Positions 8,425 to 15,973 of a stretch of DNA of 48,304 bases are shown piece after piece. A program made the translations under genes and the position numbers. The stretch is taken from contig JAUNCG010000009.1 in the NCBI GenBank assembly GCA_030526715.1, positions 6,257 through 54,560 of the forward strand, written 5' to 3'. Below the pieces are notes generated by a model, which worked only from the letters and a program-made list of their open reading frames with translations, was not told where the DNA came from and did not search any database. The number at the start of each line of letters is the position of its first letter. Position 1 is the stretch's first letter. This DNA is from Eubacteriales bacterium. GTDB taxonomy: Bacteria > Bacillota > Clostridia > Lachnospirales > Lachnospiraceae.

Positions 8425-10157
8425 GCAATCGGGAGACCATCAAAAGAGTGCTGAAATATATTGAGAAGCATTGGTTGATTCTCGGTATGTCCATGCTATT
8501 TTCGCTGATCAGTGTGGCGCTCACTCTGTATGTTCCCATTCTGGTAGGCCGTGCCATTGATCAGATGGTATCGGCGCAGAGCGTAAAGATAGAACAGGTA
8601 GTTCCGTATTTGATAAAGATCGCAGCTGCGGTGTTGATCACAGCCCTTCTGCAGTGGATCATGAATGTGATCTACAACAGGATCACCTACAGCGTGACCA
8701 GAGATATCAGAAATGATGCCATGGATAGGCTTCAGATCCTGCCGTTCGCTTTTCTGGATTCTCATATGCATGGTCAGCTTGTAAATTCGGTGATTGCGGA
8801 TGTGGATCAGTTTGCGGACGGTCTGCTGATGGGGGTGACGCAGCTGTTCGCCGGTGTGGCGACCATTTTGGGTACCATTTTGTTTATGGTATCGATCGAT
8901 CCGCTGATCGCGCTGGTAGTCGTTGTGCTGACGCCTCTTTCCCTGTTCATTGCCAAGTTTATTGCCGGCAGAACTTATGAGATGTTTCTGCTGCAGTCGA
9001 AGACCAGAGGCGAGCAGACGGCGTTGATACAGGAGGTGCTGGATAATCAGAAGGTGGTCAAGGCCTTCTCGCATGAGGAGCAGGTATTGGAGCAGTTCGA
9101 CGAGGTGAATCGACGTCTGGCAGACTGTTCTCTGAAAGCGATCTTTTTTTCCTCGCTGACGAATCCCTGTACCAGATTTGTGAACAGTGTGGTGTATGCA
9201 GGCGTTGGCCTGACAGGCGCTCTGCTGGCTGTGGGCGGCGGGATAACGGTGGGTGGACTGACCAGCTTTCTAAGCTATGCCAATCAGTATACAAAGCCCT
9301 TTAATGATATCTCCGGTGTCATCACGGAGATTCAGAATGCGCTTGCCTGTGCGGGCAGAGTATTTCAGCTTATCGATGAGCCTTCGCAGGTTCCGGATCG
9401 TGAAGACGCCATACCTGTAAAGCAGACAGCGGGTGAGGTGGACATTGAGGATGTATGCTTTTCTTATACAAAGGAGAAGAAGCTGATCGAGAATTTTCGC
9501 CTTCATGTCGATCCGGGACAGAAGATTGCGATCGTAGGCCCTACGGGATGCGGAAAGACCACGATGATCAATCTGCTGATGCGTTTTTACGATCCGCAGT
9601 CCGGCAGGATCTGTCTGGATGGAGTGGACATCGCGGATATCACGCGGCATGATCTGCGGGAAAACATCGGTATGGTGCTTCAGGAGACGTGGCTGAAAAA
9701 GGGAACGATCCGTGACAATATCGCCATGGGTAAACCGGACGCTACGGACGAGGAGGTACGTCAGGCTGCCAAAGAGGCGTATGCGCACGGCTTTATTCGC
9801 AGACTGCCGAAGGGGTATGATACCGTGATCGGTGAGGACGGCGCGAGTCTGTCTCAGGGACAGAAGCAGTTGATCTGTATTGCGAGACTCATGCTGCGCA
9901 ATCCGCCGATCCTGATTTTGGATGAGGCCACCTCTTCTATAGATACCAGAACAGAGCTGAAGATTCAGGCTGCTTTTGATCACCTGATGAAAGGAAAGAC
10001 CAGCTTTGTCGTGGCGCACCGTCTTTCCACCATCAAGAGCGCCGATGTGATCCTTGTGATGAAGGATGGACATATCATCGAGCAGGGCAGTCACCGGCAG
10101 CTTCTGGAAAAGAACGGCTTTTACGCAGAGCTGTATAACAGTCAGTTTGCTGCGTAA
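8421..10157 (+). CDS. ABC exporter half-transporter with intact Walker B
   Basis: Partner subunit of 578 residues with six predicted membrane helices followed by the ATPase domain. Walker A is GPTGCGKTT (from residue 373), Walker B is followed by Glu (ILILDEATSS), and the switch His is present (VVAHRLST). Its signature is LSQGQ (477-481) instead of LSGGQ, so the defective signature faces the degenerate Walker site of the other subunit. This leaves one good site (this Walker A/B with the partner's FSGGQ) and one poor site, the usual asymmetry of heterodimeric exporters. The ATG overlaps the upstream stop (ATGA), preceded by AAGGAGGAGAAGG. Confidence 0.88.
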   Translation: MSNRETIKRVLKYIEKHWLILGMSMLFSLISVALTLYVPILVGRAIDQMVSAQSVKIEQVVPYLIKIAAAVLITALLQWIMNVIYNRITYSVTRDIRNDAMDRLQILPFAFLDSHMHGQLVNSVIADVDQFADGLLMGVTQLFAGVATILGTILFMVSIDPLIALVVVVLTPLSLFIAKFIAGRTYEMFLLQSKTRGEQTALIQEVLDNQKVVKAFSHEEQVLEQFDEVNRRLADCSLKAIFFSSLTNPCTRFVNSVVYAGVGLTGALLAVGGGITVGGLTSFLSYANQYTKPFNDISGVITEIQNALACAGRVFQLIDEPSQVPDREDAIPVKQTAGEVDIEDVCFSYTKEKKLIENFRLHVDPGQKIAIVGPTGCGKTTMINLLMRFYDPQSGRICLDGVDIADITRHDLRENIGMVLQETWLKKGTIRDNIAMGKPDATDEEVRQAAKEAYAHGFIRRLPKGYDTVIGEDGASLSQGQKQLICIARLMLRNPPILILDEATSSIDTRTELKIQAAFDHLMKGKTSFVVAHRLSTIKSADVILVMKDGHIIEQGSHRQLLEKNGFYAELYNSQFAA

Positions 10158-10163
10158 ACTCCG

Positions 10164-10193
10164 CTGGCATATTTACCAAAAATCAAGTATAAT
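10164..10193 (+). promoter_or_regulatory. Possible promoter for the EAL-thrS pair
   Basis: A perfect TATAAT at 10188-10193 lies 44 bases before the EAL gene start. The best -35 candidate is CTGGCA at 10164-10169 (four of six) with an 18-base spacer. The -10 box is good and the -35 box is weak. Confidence 0.5.
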
Positions 10194-10207
10194 AACAAAA
10201 GATATTA

Positions 10208-10224
10208 TTTTTTTGGGGGGGGGG
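10208..10224 (+). repeat. T7G10 homopolymer tract before the EAL gene
   Basis: Seven T followed by ten G, in the short untranslated leader between the TATAAT box and the ribosome binding site (GAGG, 10226-10229). Long G runs are prone to slipped-strand length changes; here they would alter leader structure or ribosome-site spacing rather than reading frame. A sequencing-length error is also possible at such a tract. Confidence 0.85.
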
Positions 10225-10237
10225 AGAGGTGTAGCGG

Positions 10238-11947
10238 ATGAGCAATAAAATAGAGCGGAATAAGGATGATTTTGAGATGAAAGGCTTTACGGAGGAAATT
10301 CTGTTTTCCGGACTGTCCATGGCGTCAGAGAATGTATATTTATTTAAGACGGATATTGAAAATAATTACGCTGTCTGGTCGGAGCGTGCAGTGGAGTATT
10401 TTGGTCTGCCGGAGGACTATAGGCACAGGATGTACCATCTGTGGATGGAGCATGTTCACCCGGATGATCTGGAGGGCTATTGCGAGGATATCTTTGCCGT
10501 GATGCAGGGGAAAAAGACGAAGCATTATTGCCAGTATCGGGCCAGAAATGCAGAAGGAAAATATGTATGGGTGGAATGCGTCGGAGGCATTCAGAGGAAT
10601 GCGGAAGGGAAACCGTTTTTTGTGGGGGTTATGACGCGGCTGGATGTGACCGGGAAATACGATACGGTGACGAACTGCCTGTCGTTCCAGCAGTTTTATT
10701 TGAGAGTCTTCAGCAAGGAGCATAGTATATTGCTGCTGGGCTTCGACGGGTTCCGTAAGGCTGTGAATAATCTTGGATATACCAGAAGCAATGGCCTGCT
10801 GAACCTGCTGGGGAGTATTTTGATCGCTCATTTCGGGAGCGCCAATACTTACCGTATGACCGGAGACGAGTTGATGGCCGTGCTTCCGGTGATGAGCAAT
10901 GAAGAGCTGGAATTTTTATTCCATCAGATCCAGAAGGAATTTAAAAGCGCTTGTCTGAACCGGGAATTTCAGATCAGCATCGGATTTTCCGGCGGCGCTG
11001 CCTACTATGATCCCAGAACGGAGAGCAAGGAGGATATCATCCGTCATCTGGAGCACTCGCTGGAGTATTCGAAGCATCTGGAGAAGGAGAGTTTCACGGT
11101 GTTTTCCTCCGTGATCGAGGAGAAGCATCAGAGGGTGGGAAAGATAAAATATGCTCTGGCGGCGGCGATCAAGGATGGCTTCAGCGGATTTTCTCTAGTA
11201 TATCAGCCGGTGTTCCGGTCAGGAGACCACAGGATCAATGGGGTGGAGGCTCTGTTGAGATTCCGGGACGTGGAGCTGGGAAATGTATCTCCCGTAGAAT
11301 TTGTTCCGATTCTGGAGGAGGGCGGAATGATTCGCGAGGTAGGTCTGTGGGTGGCCGGGAAGGTCATGAAGCAGAAGGCCATCTGGGAGACGAAGCATCC
11401 GGGGCTCATGGTGGGCTTCAATGTATCTCTGAAGCAGCTGCATTGCGATGATTTTGTGAAGGAGATCATGCGGCTTATCAGGGAATACCGGATCAATCCC
11501 TGTGAGGTTGTGTTGGAGCTGACGGAGAGCTGCAAAATGGATGATCCGGTGGAATTGAGGAAGATCCTGATGCCCCTGAGAGAAATGGGGGTAGAGATCT
11601 ATCTGGATGATTTCGGGATAGAGCAGTCCAATTTCACAGCGGTGAAGGAGCTGCCGATCACGGGTGTGAAGATCGACCACTCGTTTGTGAGAGTCATGGT
11701 GGGAACCGGTGATACCAGAAAGGACCGGGTGAACAGAGCCATCGTTACCTCTATCAATTATATGTGCAAGCAGATAGGATTAAAAATCGTGATCGAGGGT
11801 GTAGAGACGGAAGAGATCGACCGCATCGTCAGTGATATGGACATAGAATATTTGCAGGGATATCACTACTCTTTCCCGCTCACGGCAGAGGCGTTGGAAA
11901 AAAGCGGTTTTGATATACAGGAAAAACAGTATGGAGGAAGACAATGA
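10238..11947 (+). CDS. PAS - degenerate GGDEF - EAL c-di-GMP phosphodiesterase
   Basis: A soluble 569-residue signalling protein. A PAS domain occupies about residues 25-140, a degenerate GGDEF about 145-290 (TGDEL at 208-212 in place of GGDEF, so cyclase activity is unlikely), and an EAL domain about 305-560. The EAL catalytic set appears intact: EALLR (337-341), the Asn of FNVS, ELTES, DDFG (457-460), KID, IEGVET and QGY. It should therefore hydrolyse c-di-GMP to pGpG, perhaps modulated by the PAS ligand or by GTP on the GGDEF-like domain. A G10 tract lies just upstream, and its stop overlaps the thrS start by four bases. Confidence 0.85.
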   Translation: MSNKIERNKDDFEMKGFTEEILFSGLSMASENVYLFKTDIENNYAVWSERAVEYFGLPEDYRHRMYHLWMEHVHPDDLEGYCEDIFAVMQGKKTKHYCQYRARNAEGKYVWVECVGGIQRNAEGKPFFVGVMTRLDVTGKYDTVTNCLSFQQFYLRVFSKEHSILLLGFDGFRKAVNNLGYTRSNGLLNLLGSILIAHFGSANTYRMTGDELMAVLPVMSNEELEFLFHQIQKEFKSACLNREFQISIGFSGGAAYYDPRTESKEDIIRHLEHSLEYSKHLEKESFTVFSSVIEEKHQRVGKIKYALAAAIKDGFSGFSLVYQPVFRSGDHRINGVEALLRFRDVELGNVSPVEFVPILEEGGMIREVGLWVAGKVMKQKAIWETKHPGLMVGFNVSLKQLHCDDFVKEIMRLIREYRINPCEVVLELTESCKMDDPVELRKILMPLREMGVEIYLDDFGIEQSNFTAVKELPITGVKIDHSFVRVMVGTGDTRKDRVNRAIVTSINYMCKQIGLKIVIEGVETEEIDRIVSDMDIEYLQGYHYSFPLTAEALEKSGFDIQEKQYGGRQ

Positions 11948-13707
11948 TCAATTTTAAAGAGGATAAGGAACTGGAAATATTGAACCATTCCTGTGCCCAT
12001 CTGATGGCGCAGGCGGTGAAGCATCTTTTCCCGCAGGCGAAATTCTGGGTTGGTCCGGTGGTCGCGGAAGGGTTTTACTATGATATTGATCTGGGTGATG
12101 AGGCCATCAGGGGAGAGGATCTTCCGAAGATCGAAAAAGAGATGAAGAAGCTGGCTAAGGCCGGTAAGAAGATCTACCGCCGGGAGATCTCCAAGGAGGA
12201 AGCGCTGGAGATGTTCAAGGATGATCCGTATAAGCTGGATCTGATCGCAGATCTCGAGGATGGCAATATCAGCGTATACGATCAGGGAGATTTCACAGAT
12301 CTGTGCCGCGGACCTCATGTAGAGAGCACAAAGCTTCTGAAGAACTTTAAGCTGATAAAGCATTCCGGTGCCTACTGGAAGGGAGATGCAAATAATAAGG
12401 TACTGCAGAGGATCTACGGTGTCTGCTTTCCGACAGCAGAGGAGCTGGAGGAGCATCTTCGTCAGCTGGAGGAGGCGAAGGAGCGTGATCACAGAAAGAT
12501 CGGCAAGGATATGAAGCTGTTTATGGTAGATGATCTGATCGGCAGAGGTCTTCCGATGTTCCTGCCAAAAGGATACACCGTATGGCAGGAGCTGGAAAAT
12601 TACATCAAGGATAAAGAGCGCAGGCTTGGATATCAGCATGTGATGACCCCATGCGTCGGCACGGTAAATCTGTACAAGACCAGCGGTCACTGGGATCACT
12701 ACAAGGAGAATATGTTCCCGCCCATGGAGGTGGAGGGAGAGTCGTTCGTCCTTCGCCCCATGAACTGCCCGCATCACATGATGATTTATGCAAATCAGAT
12801 GCATTCCTACAGAGATCTTCCGCTGCGTATCGGTGAGATCGCACATGATTTCCGTTTTGAGGCGTCCGGTACGCTCAAAGGGATTGAGAGGGGCAGACAT
12901 TTCTGTCAGAACGACGCGCATCTGTTTGTGACGCCGGAGCAGATCAAGGATGAGGTCTCCAGAGTCGTGGATCTGATTTTTGATGTTTATAAGGATTTCA
13001 ATATTACGGATTATAGATGTGTACTCTCTCTGAGAGATCCTGCGGATAAGGTAAAATATCATGATGATGATGAGATGTGGAATACTGCGGAAAATGCGCT
13101 GAGGGATGTACTGAATTCTATCGGAATCGAGTATACGGAGGAGATCGGTGAGGCAGCGTTCTACGGACCGAAGCTGGATGTGAATGTGAAGCCTGCGGTG
13201 GGCAATGAGATCACACTCTCCACCTGTCAGCTGGATTTCTGTCTTCCGGCGAAGTTTGAGCTTTCCTATATTGCCAATGATGGTGAGAAAAAGACTCCGG
13301 TGGTACTTCACCGCGCGATCCTCGGCTCTCTGGATCGTTTCATGGCGTATATTCTGGAGGAGACCAAGGGAAATCTGCCGCTGTGGCTCGCGCCCGTACA
13401 GGTGAAGATCCTTCCGGTGAAGAACGATGATGAGGAGCTGAACGACTACGCAAAGAGCATCAGGAAGCAGCTTGCGGACGAGGATATCCGTGCAGAGCTC
13501 GATAACCGCTCCGAGAAGCTGGGCTATCGTATGCGGGAGGCTCAGATGGAGAAGGTTCCGTATCTTCTGGTTCTCGGAAAGAATGAGCAAAACGACGGAA
13601 CGGTGACCTTCCGTATCCACGGAAAACAGGAGACCACAACGGTGAACGGAGAGGAATTCCTGAGTCTTGTGAAGAAACAGATCAAGGAAAAAGCATTTGT
13701 AAAATAA
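11944..13707 (+). CDS. thrS: Threonyl-tRNA synthetase lacking the TGS domain
   Basis: Charges tRNA-Thr. At 587 residues it is about 55-60 shorter than usual because the N-terminal TGS domain is missing; the ATG at 11944 has GGAGG at 11933-11937 inside the preceding gene, so the start is secure. The editing domain is present, with HSCAH (H15, H19) and CRGPH. The catalytic core has RPMNCPHH (zinc Cys, C275) and LHRAILGS (zinc His, H456). The middle zinc histidine of the family, in the MHRxExSG motif, is Phe here (AHDFRFEASG, F303), with a His two residues earlier (H301). The anticodon-binding domain follows. No T-box leader is visible. Confidence 0.88.
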   Translation: MINFKEDKELEILNHSCAHLMAQAVKHLFPQAKFWVGPVVAEGFYYDIDLGDEAIRGEDLPKIEKEMKKLAKAGKKIYRREISKEEALEMFKDDPYKLDLIADLEDGNISVYDQGDFTDLCRGPHVESTKLLKNFKLIKHSGAYWKGDANNKVLQRIYGVCFPTAEELEEHLRQLEEAKERDHRKIGKDMKLFMVDDLIGRGLPMFLPKGYTVWQELENYIKDKERRLGYQHVMTPCVGTVNLYKTSGHWDHYKENMFPPMEVEGESFVLRPMNCPHHMMIYANQMHSYRDLPLRIGEIAHDFRFEASGTLKGIERGRHFCQNDAHLFVTPEQIKDEVSRVVDLIFDVYKDFNITDYRCVLSLRDPADKVKYHDDDEMWNTAENALRDVLNSIGIEYTEEIGEAAFYGPKLDVNVKPAVGNEITLSTCQLDFCLPAKFELSYIANDGEKKTPVVLHRAILGSLDRFMAYILEETKGNLPLWLAPVQVKILPVKNDDEELNDYAKSIRKQLADEDIRAELDNRSEKLGYRMREAQMEKVPYLLVLGKNEQNDGTVTFRIHGKQETTTVNGEEFLSLVKKQIKEKAFVK

Positions 13708-13749
13708 CGGATAGAAGAAGCAGTGTGAGATCAGGAGAAGAGCTTATGG

Positions 13750-14460
13750 GTGAAAAGCGGCCTTTCATCGCTGCACTATTATTGGAGCATGGGAGACAGG
13801 ATAGTCGGAGAGTTCTTTGATTCCATGGCATTAAATGAACTGTTCGCATATAAGTTCCGGGAGCAGGACGGATGTACCTATGATGTCTATGAGAACCGAT
13901 ATATGCTTCCCTTCGGATTTACCTATGACGGATATCTGACGATGGATACATGGGAAGAGCTGAATGAACAGGAGCGGGAATATGCGCTGCTTCAGGGCGT
14001 TTTGCTGGAAGAGGAACCCAAAGGCTATCAGGAAGTGACGCCGCAGGAAACCGTCATAGAGGCTGCGTGGGAAATAACTGCAATGACGGATGTGGAGGCA
14101 GACGGGCTGCGGTTTCAGGCAAAGAAGGACGGAGCCTGCATGATACTGAAGCCCTCGCAGAGCCTCTCGGACTGTGAGCTGAGCGTGACGATCAAGGGAT
14201 TGGAATTGCTGTCAAACGCGCAGGAGATTTCGGAAAAGATCAACTGGTGTGTCAGCTATGCGGACGGGCAGAAAACAGAGCTGGTATCGACGAATCTGAT
14301 GTTTCTTGGATTACCACTGGAGACGGGAACGCATACGATACGGCTTTGTTATCATACACCGGGGCTTTTTACCGGAAAACTGATCACGCTTGCAGGGAGC
14401 GCGGCGTTCTGCCTGATCCTTTACCGCTACAGAAGAAAAATAAGAAGAAACAGGTCATGA
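13750..14460 (+). pseudogene. C-terminal remnant of a YfhO-type membrane protein
   Basis: The 236-residue frame resembles only the last part of YfhO-type multi-span membrane proteins, which are normally about 800-900 residues long. Cues are YENRYMLPFGFTYD, WEELNEQEREYALLQG, a beta-rich extracytoplasmic segment, and one final membrane helix followed by a basic tail (YRYRRKIRRNR). The frame is open upstream only to 13729, so the many N-terminal helices are absent. The best start is GTG at 13750, with AGGAG at 13734-13738; an ATG at 13746 is in another frame. A decayed gene is the likely reading, though a functional single-span fragment cannot be excluded. The family match is from memory. Confidence 0.55.
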
Positions 14461-14539
14461 AGTGACATTTTTTACTGAAGCGGTCGTGTATACTCGAAGC
14501 TACAACACAGTACAAAACGTACTGTATGGGAGGTGGCTT

Positions 14540-15925
14540 ATGGGGGAATGGATGAAGCTTGCGGAAAAGGACCGGGTGGAGCGATATGTGGAATCCTTTC
14601 GGCGGCTGGCAGATATATTTCAGCAAATGCCCTCCAGAAAGGAATATCTGGAGGAAGAGGACATTTTGGATATTTTTGAAAATTTGCGGCAGGGCGTGTG
14701 CGCAGATTGCGGAAGACGTGGAGCCTGCTGGGGGAAGTATGCGGAGAAGACGGAACAAATCGTCTGCGGTCTGCTGGGAGAAATCGAGGAAGACCGCAAG
14801 GATGCCACGGATATGGACAAGCTGCTCTATCGGCAGTGTATCAAGGGCAGAAGCGTGAAGGAGGAGCTGAAAAACAGCTTCTTTCAAGCCAAGCTGAACA
14901 TGCTCTGGAGCAATCGTATGCTGGAAAACCGCGCTGCCGTTGCAGAGCAGCTATCCCAGACGGCCGGAATACTGGAGGAGATCGCCTGTGCGGTGTTCGA
15001 CGCCGGAGAGAGTGAAAAGCGTCTGGAGCAGCGCCTGAAATTTCATCTGCATCTGCACAGAGTGATCGTGAAGGATCTGCGTATTCTTAACCGCGCGCAG
15101 GGACATCCGGAGATCATCCTTACGATATTGGCTGTGAGGGGATGCTGTGTTTCGGTAAAAGAGGTAGGCAGGCTCCTGAGTCAGTTTTTCGGACGCCGGA
15201 TCGTGCCGGAGCGGGACAGCCGTGTGACCGTGGGGAGAGAGGCATGTACGATCCATTTTGTGGAAGAGACCGCCTACTATATGATCACCGGAGCAGCTAT
15301 GGAGATCTGCGACGGACAGACGACCTCGGGAGATAATTTTGCGGTTTCCAACGGAAATCATGGACGGGTGATCCTGAGTCTCTCGGACGGTATGGGATGC
15401 GGCGTAGAGGCGGGCAGGGAGAGCCAGACCGTGATTGAGCTGTTGGAGCAGTTTCTTGACGCGGGATTTTCCACGGAGACGGCGGTGAAAATGATCAATT
15501 CCTCCATGGTACTTCAAAGAGGAATGCGGACATTTTCCACGCTGGATATCTGTCAGATCGACCTGTATGACGCCCGGTGTCGAGTGCTCAAAATCGGTGC
15601 CTCCACCACGTTTATCCGAAGAAAGGATTACGTGGAGGTGTTGACGTCTGCCAGCCTGCCCGTGGGCGTGCTGCAGGAGCCGGATTATGAGAGCAGCGTC
15701 CGCGCGCTGGAGGATGGGGATCTGGTGGTGATGGTGACAGACGGAGTGATGGATGCGCTCCCGGATCGGGAGAGCGAGGAGCTGATGAAGTATCTGATCA
15801 TGCGGCTGCCTTCAGAGAATCCCGCCAAGGCGGCGAGAAGGCTTTTGGATGAGGTGCTGGGGTTCTGTGAAGAGGGAGCGAAGGATGATATGACGATTCT
15901 TACGGGAGGATTCTGGAAAAAATAA
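14540..15925 (+). CDS. spoIIE: SpoIIE-type serine phosphatase without membrane domain
   Basis: PP2C-type phosphatase that dephosphorylates SpoIIAA and so activates sigma-F in the forespore. The 461-residue protein covers the central regulatory part, including the CxxCxxxxxCW cluster seen in SpoIIE, and the phosphatase domain (LSDGMGCGVEAG, VTDGVMDA and KDDMTIL with metal-binding Asp residues). The usual ten-helix N-terminal domain (B. subtilis SpoIIE is over 800 residues) is absent. ATG 14540 is preferred over the in-frame GTG at 14462 because GGGAGG at 14528-14533 precedes it. Its position before tilS-hpt-ftsH matches B. subtilis, which supports the assignment despite the truncation. Confidence 0.82.
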   Translation: MGEWMKLAEKDRVERYVESFRRLADIFQQMPSRKEYLEEEDILDIFENLRQGVCADCGRRGACWGKYAEKTEQIVCGLLGEIEEDRKDATDMDKLLYRQCIKGRSVKEELKNSFFQAKLNMLWSNRMLENRAAVAEQLSQTAGILEEIACAVFDAGESEKRLEQRLKFHLHLHRVIVKDLRILNRAQGHPEIILTILAVRGCCVSVKEVGRLLSQFFGRRIVPERDSRVTVGREACTIHFVEETAYYMITGAAMEICDGQTTSGDNFAVSNGNHGRVILSLSDGMGCGVEAGRESQTVIELLEQFLDAGFSTETAVKMINSSMVLQRGMRTFSTLDICQIDLYDARCRVLKIGASTTFIRRKDYVEVLTSASLPVGVLQEPDYESSVRALEDGDLVVMVTDGVMDALPDRESEELMKYLIMRLPSENPAKAARRLLDEVLGFCEEGAKDDMTILTGGFWKK

Positions 15926-15973
15926 AAGGTACAGGGATCCGAAAAGGTGCTGCAATATAAGGAGGAGACTGCA

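Noticed and set aside
11700..11943. T-box leader for thrS
   Set aside because: No untranslated leader exists because thrS overlaps the EAL gene, and no T-box consensus was found before the EAL gene either.
11866..13620. A 584-codon open frame on the minus strand opposite thrS
   Set aside because: A shadow of thrS: Ile/Leu/Arg/His-rich composition typical of antisense frames, with no domain or start signal.
14461..14539. Spo0A boxes before spoIIE
   Set aside because: The best match (around ACTCGAA) has two mismatches to the 0A-box core, which is too weak to report.
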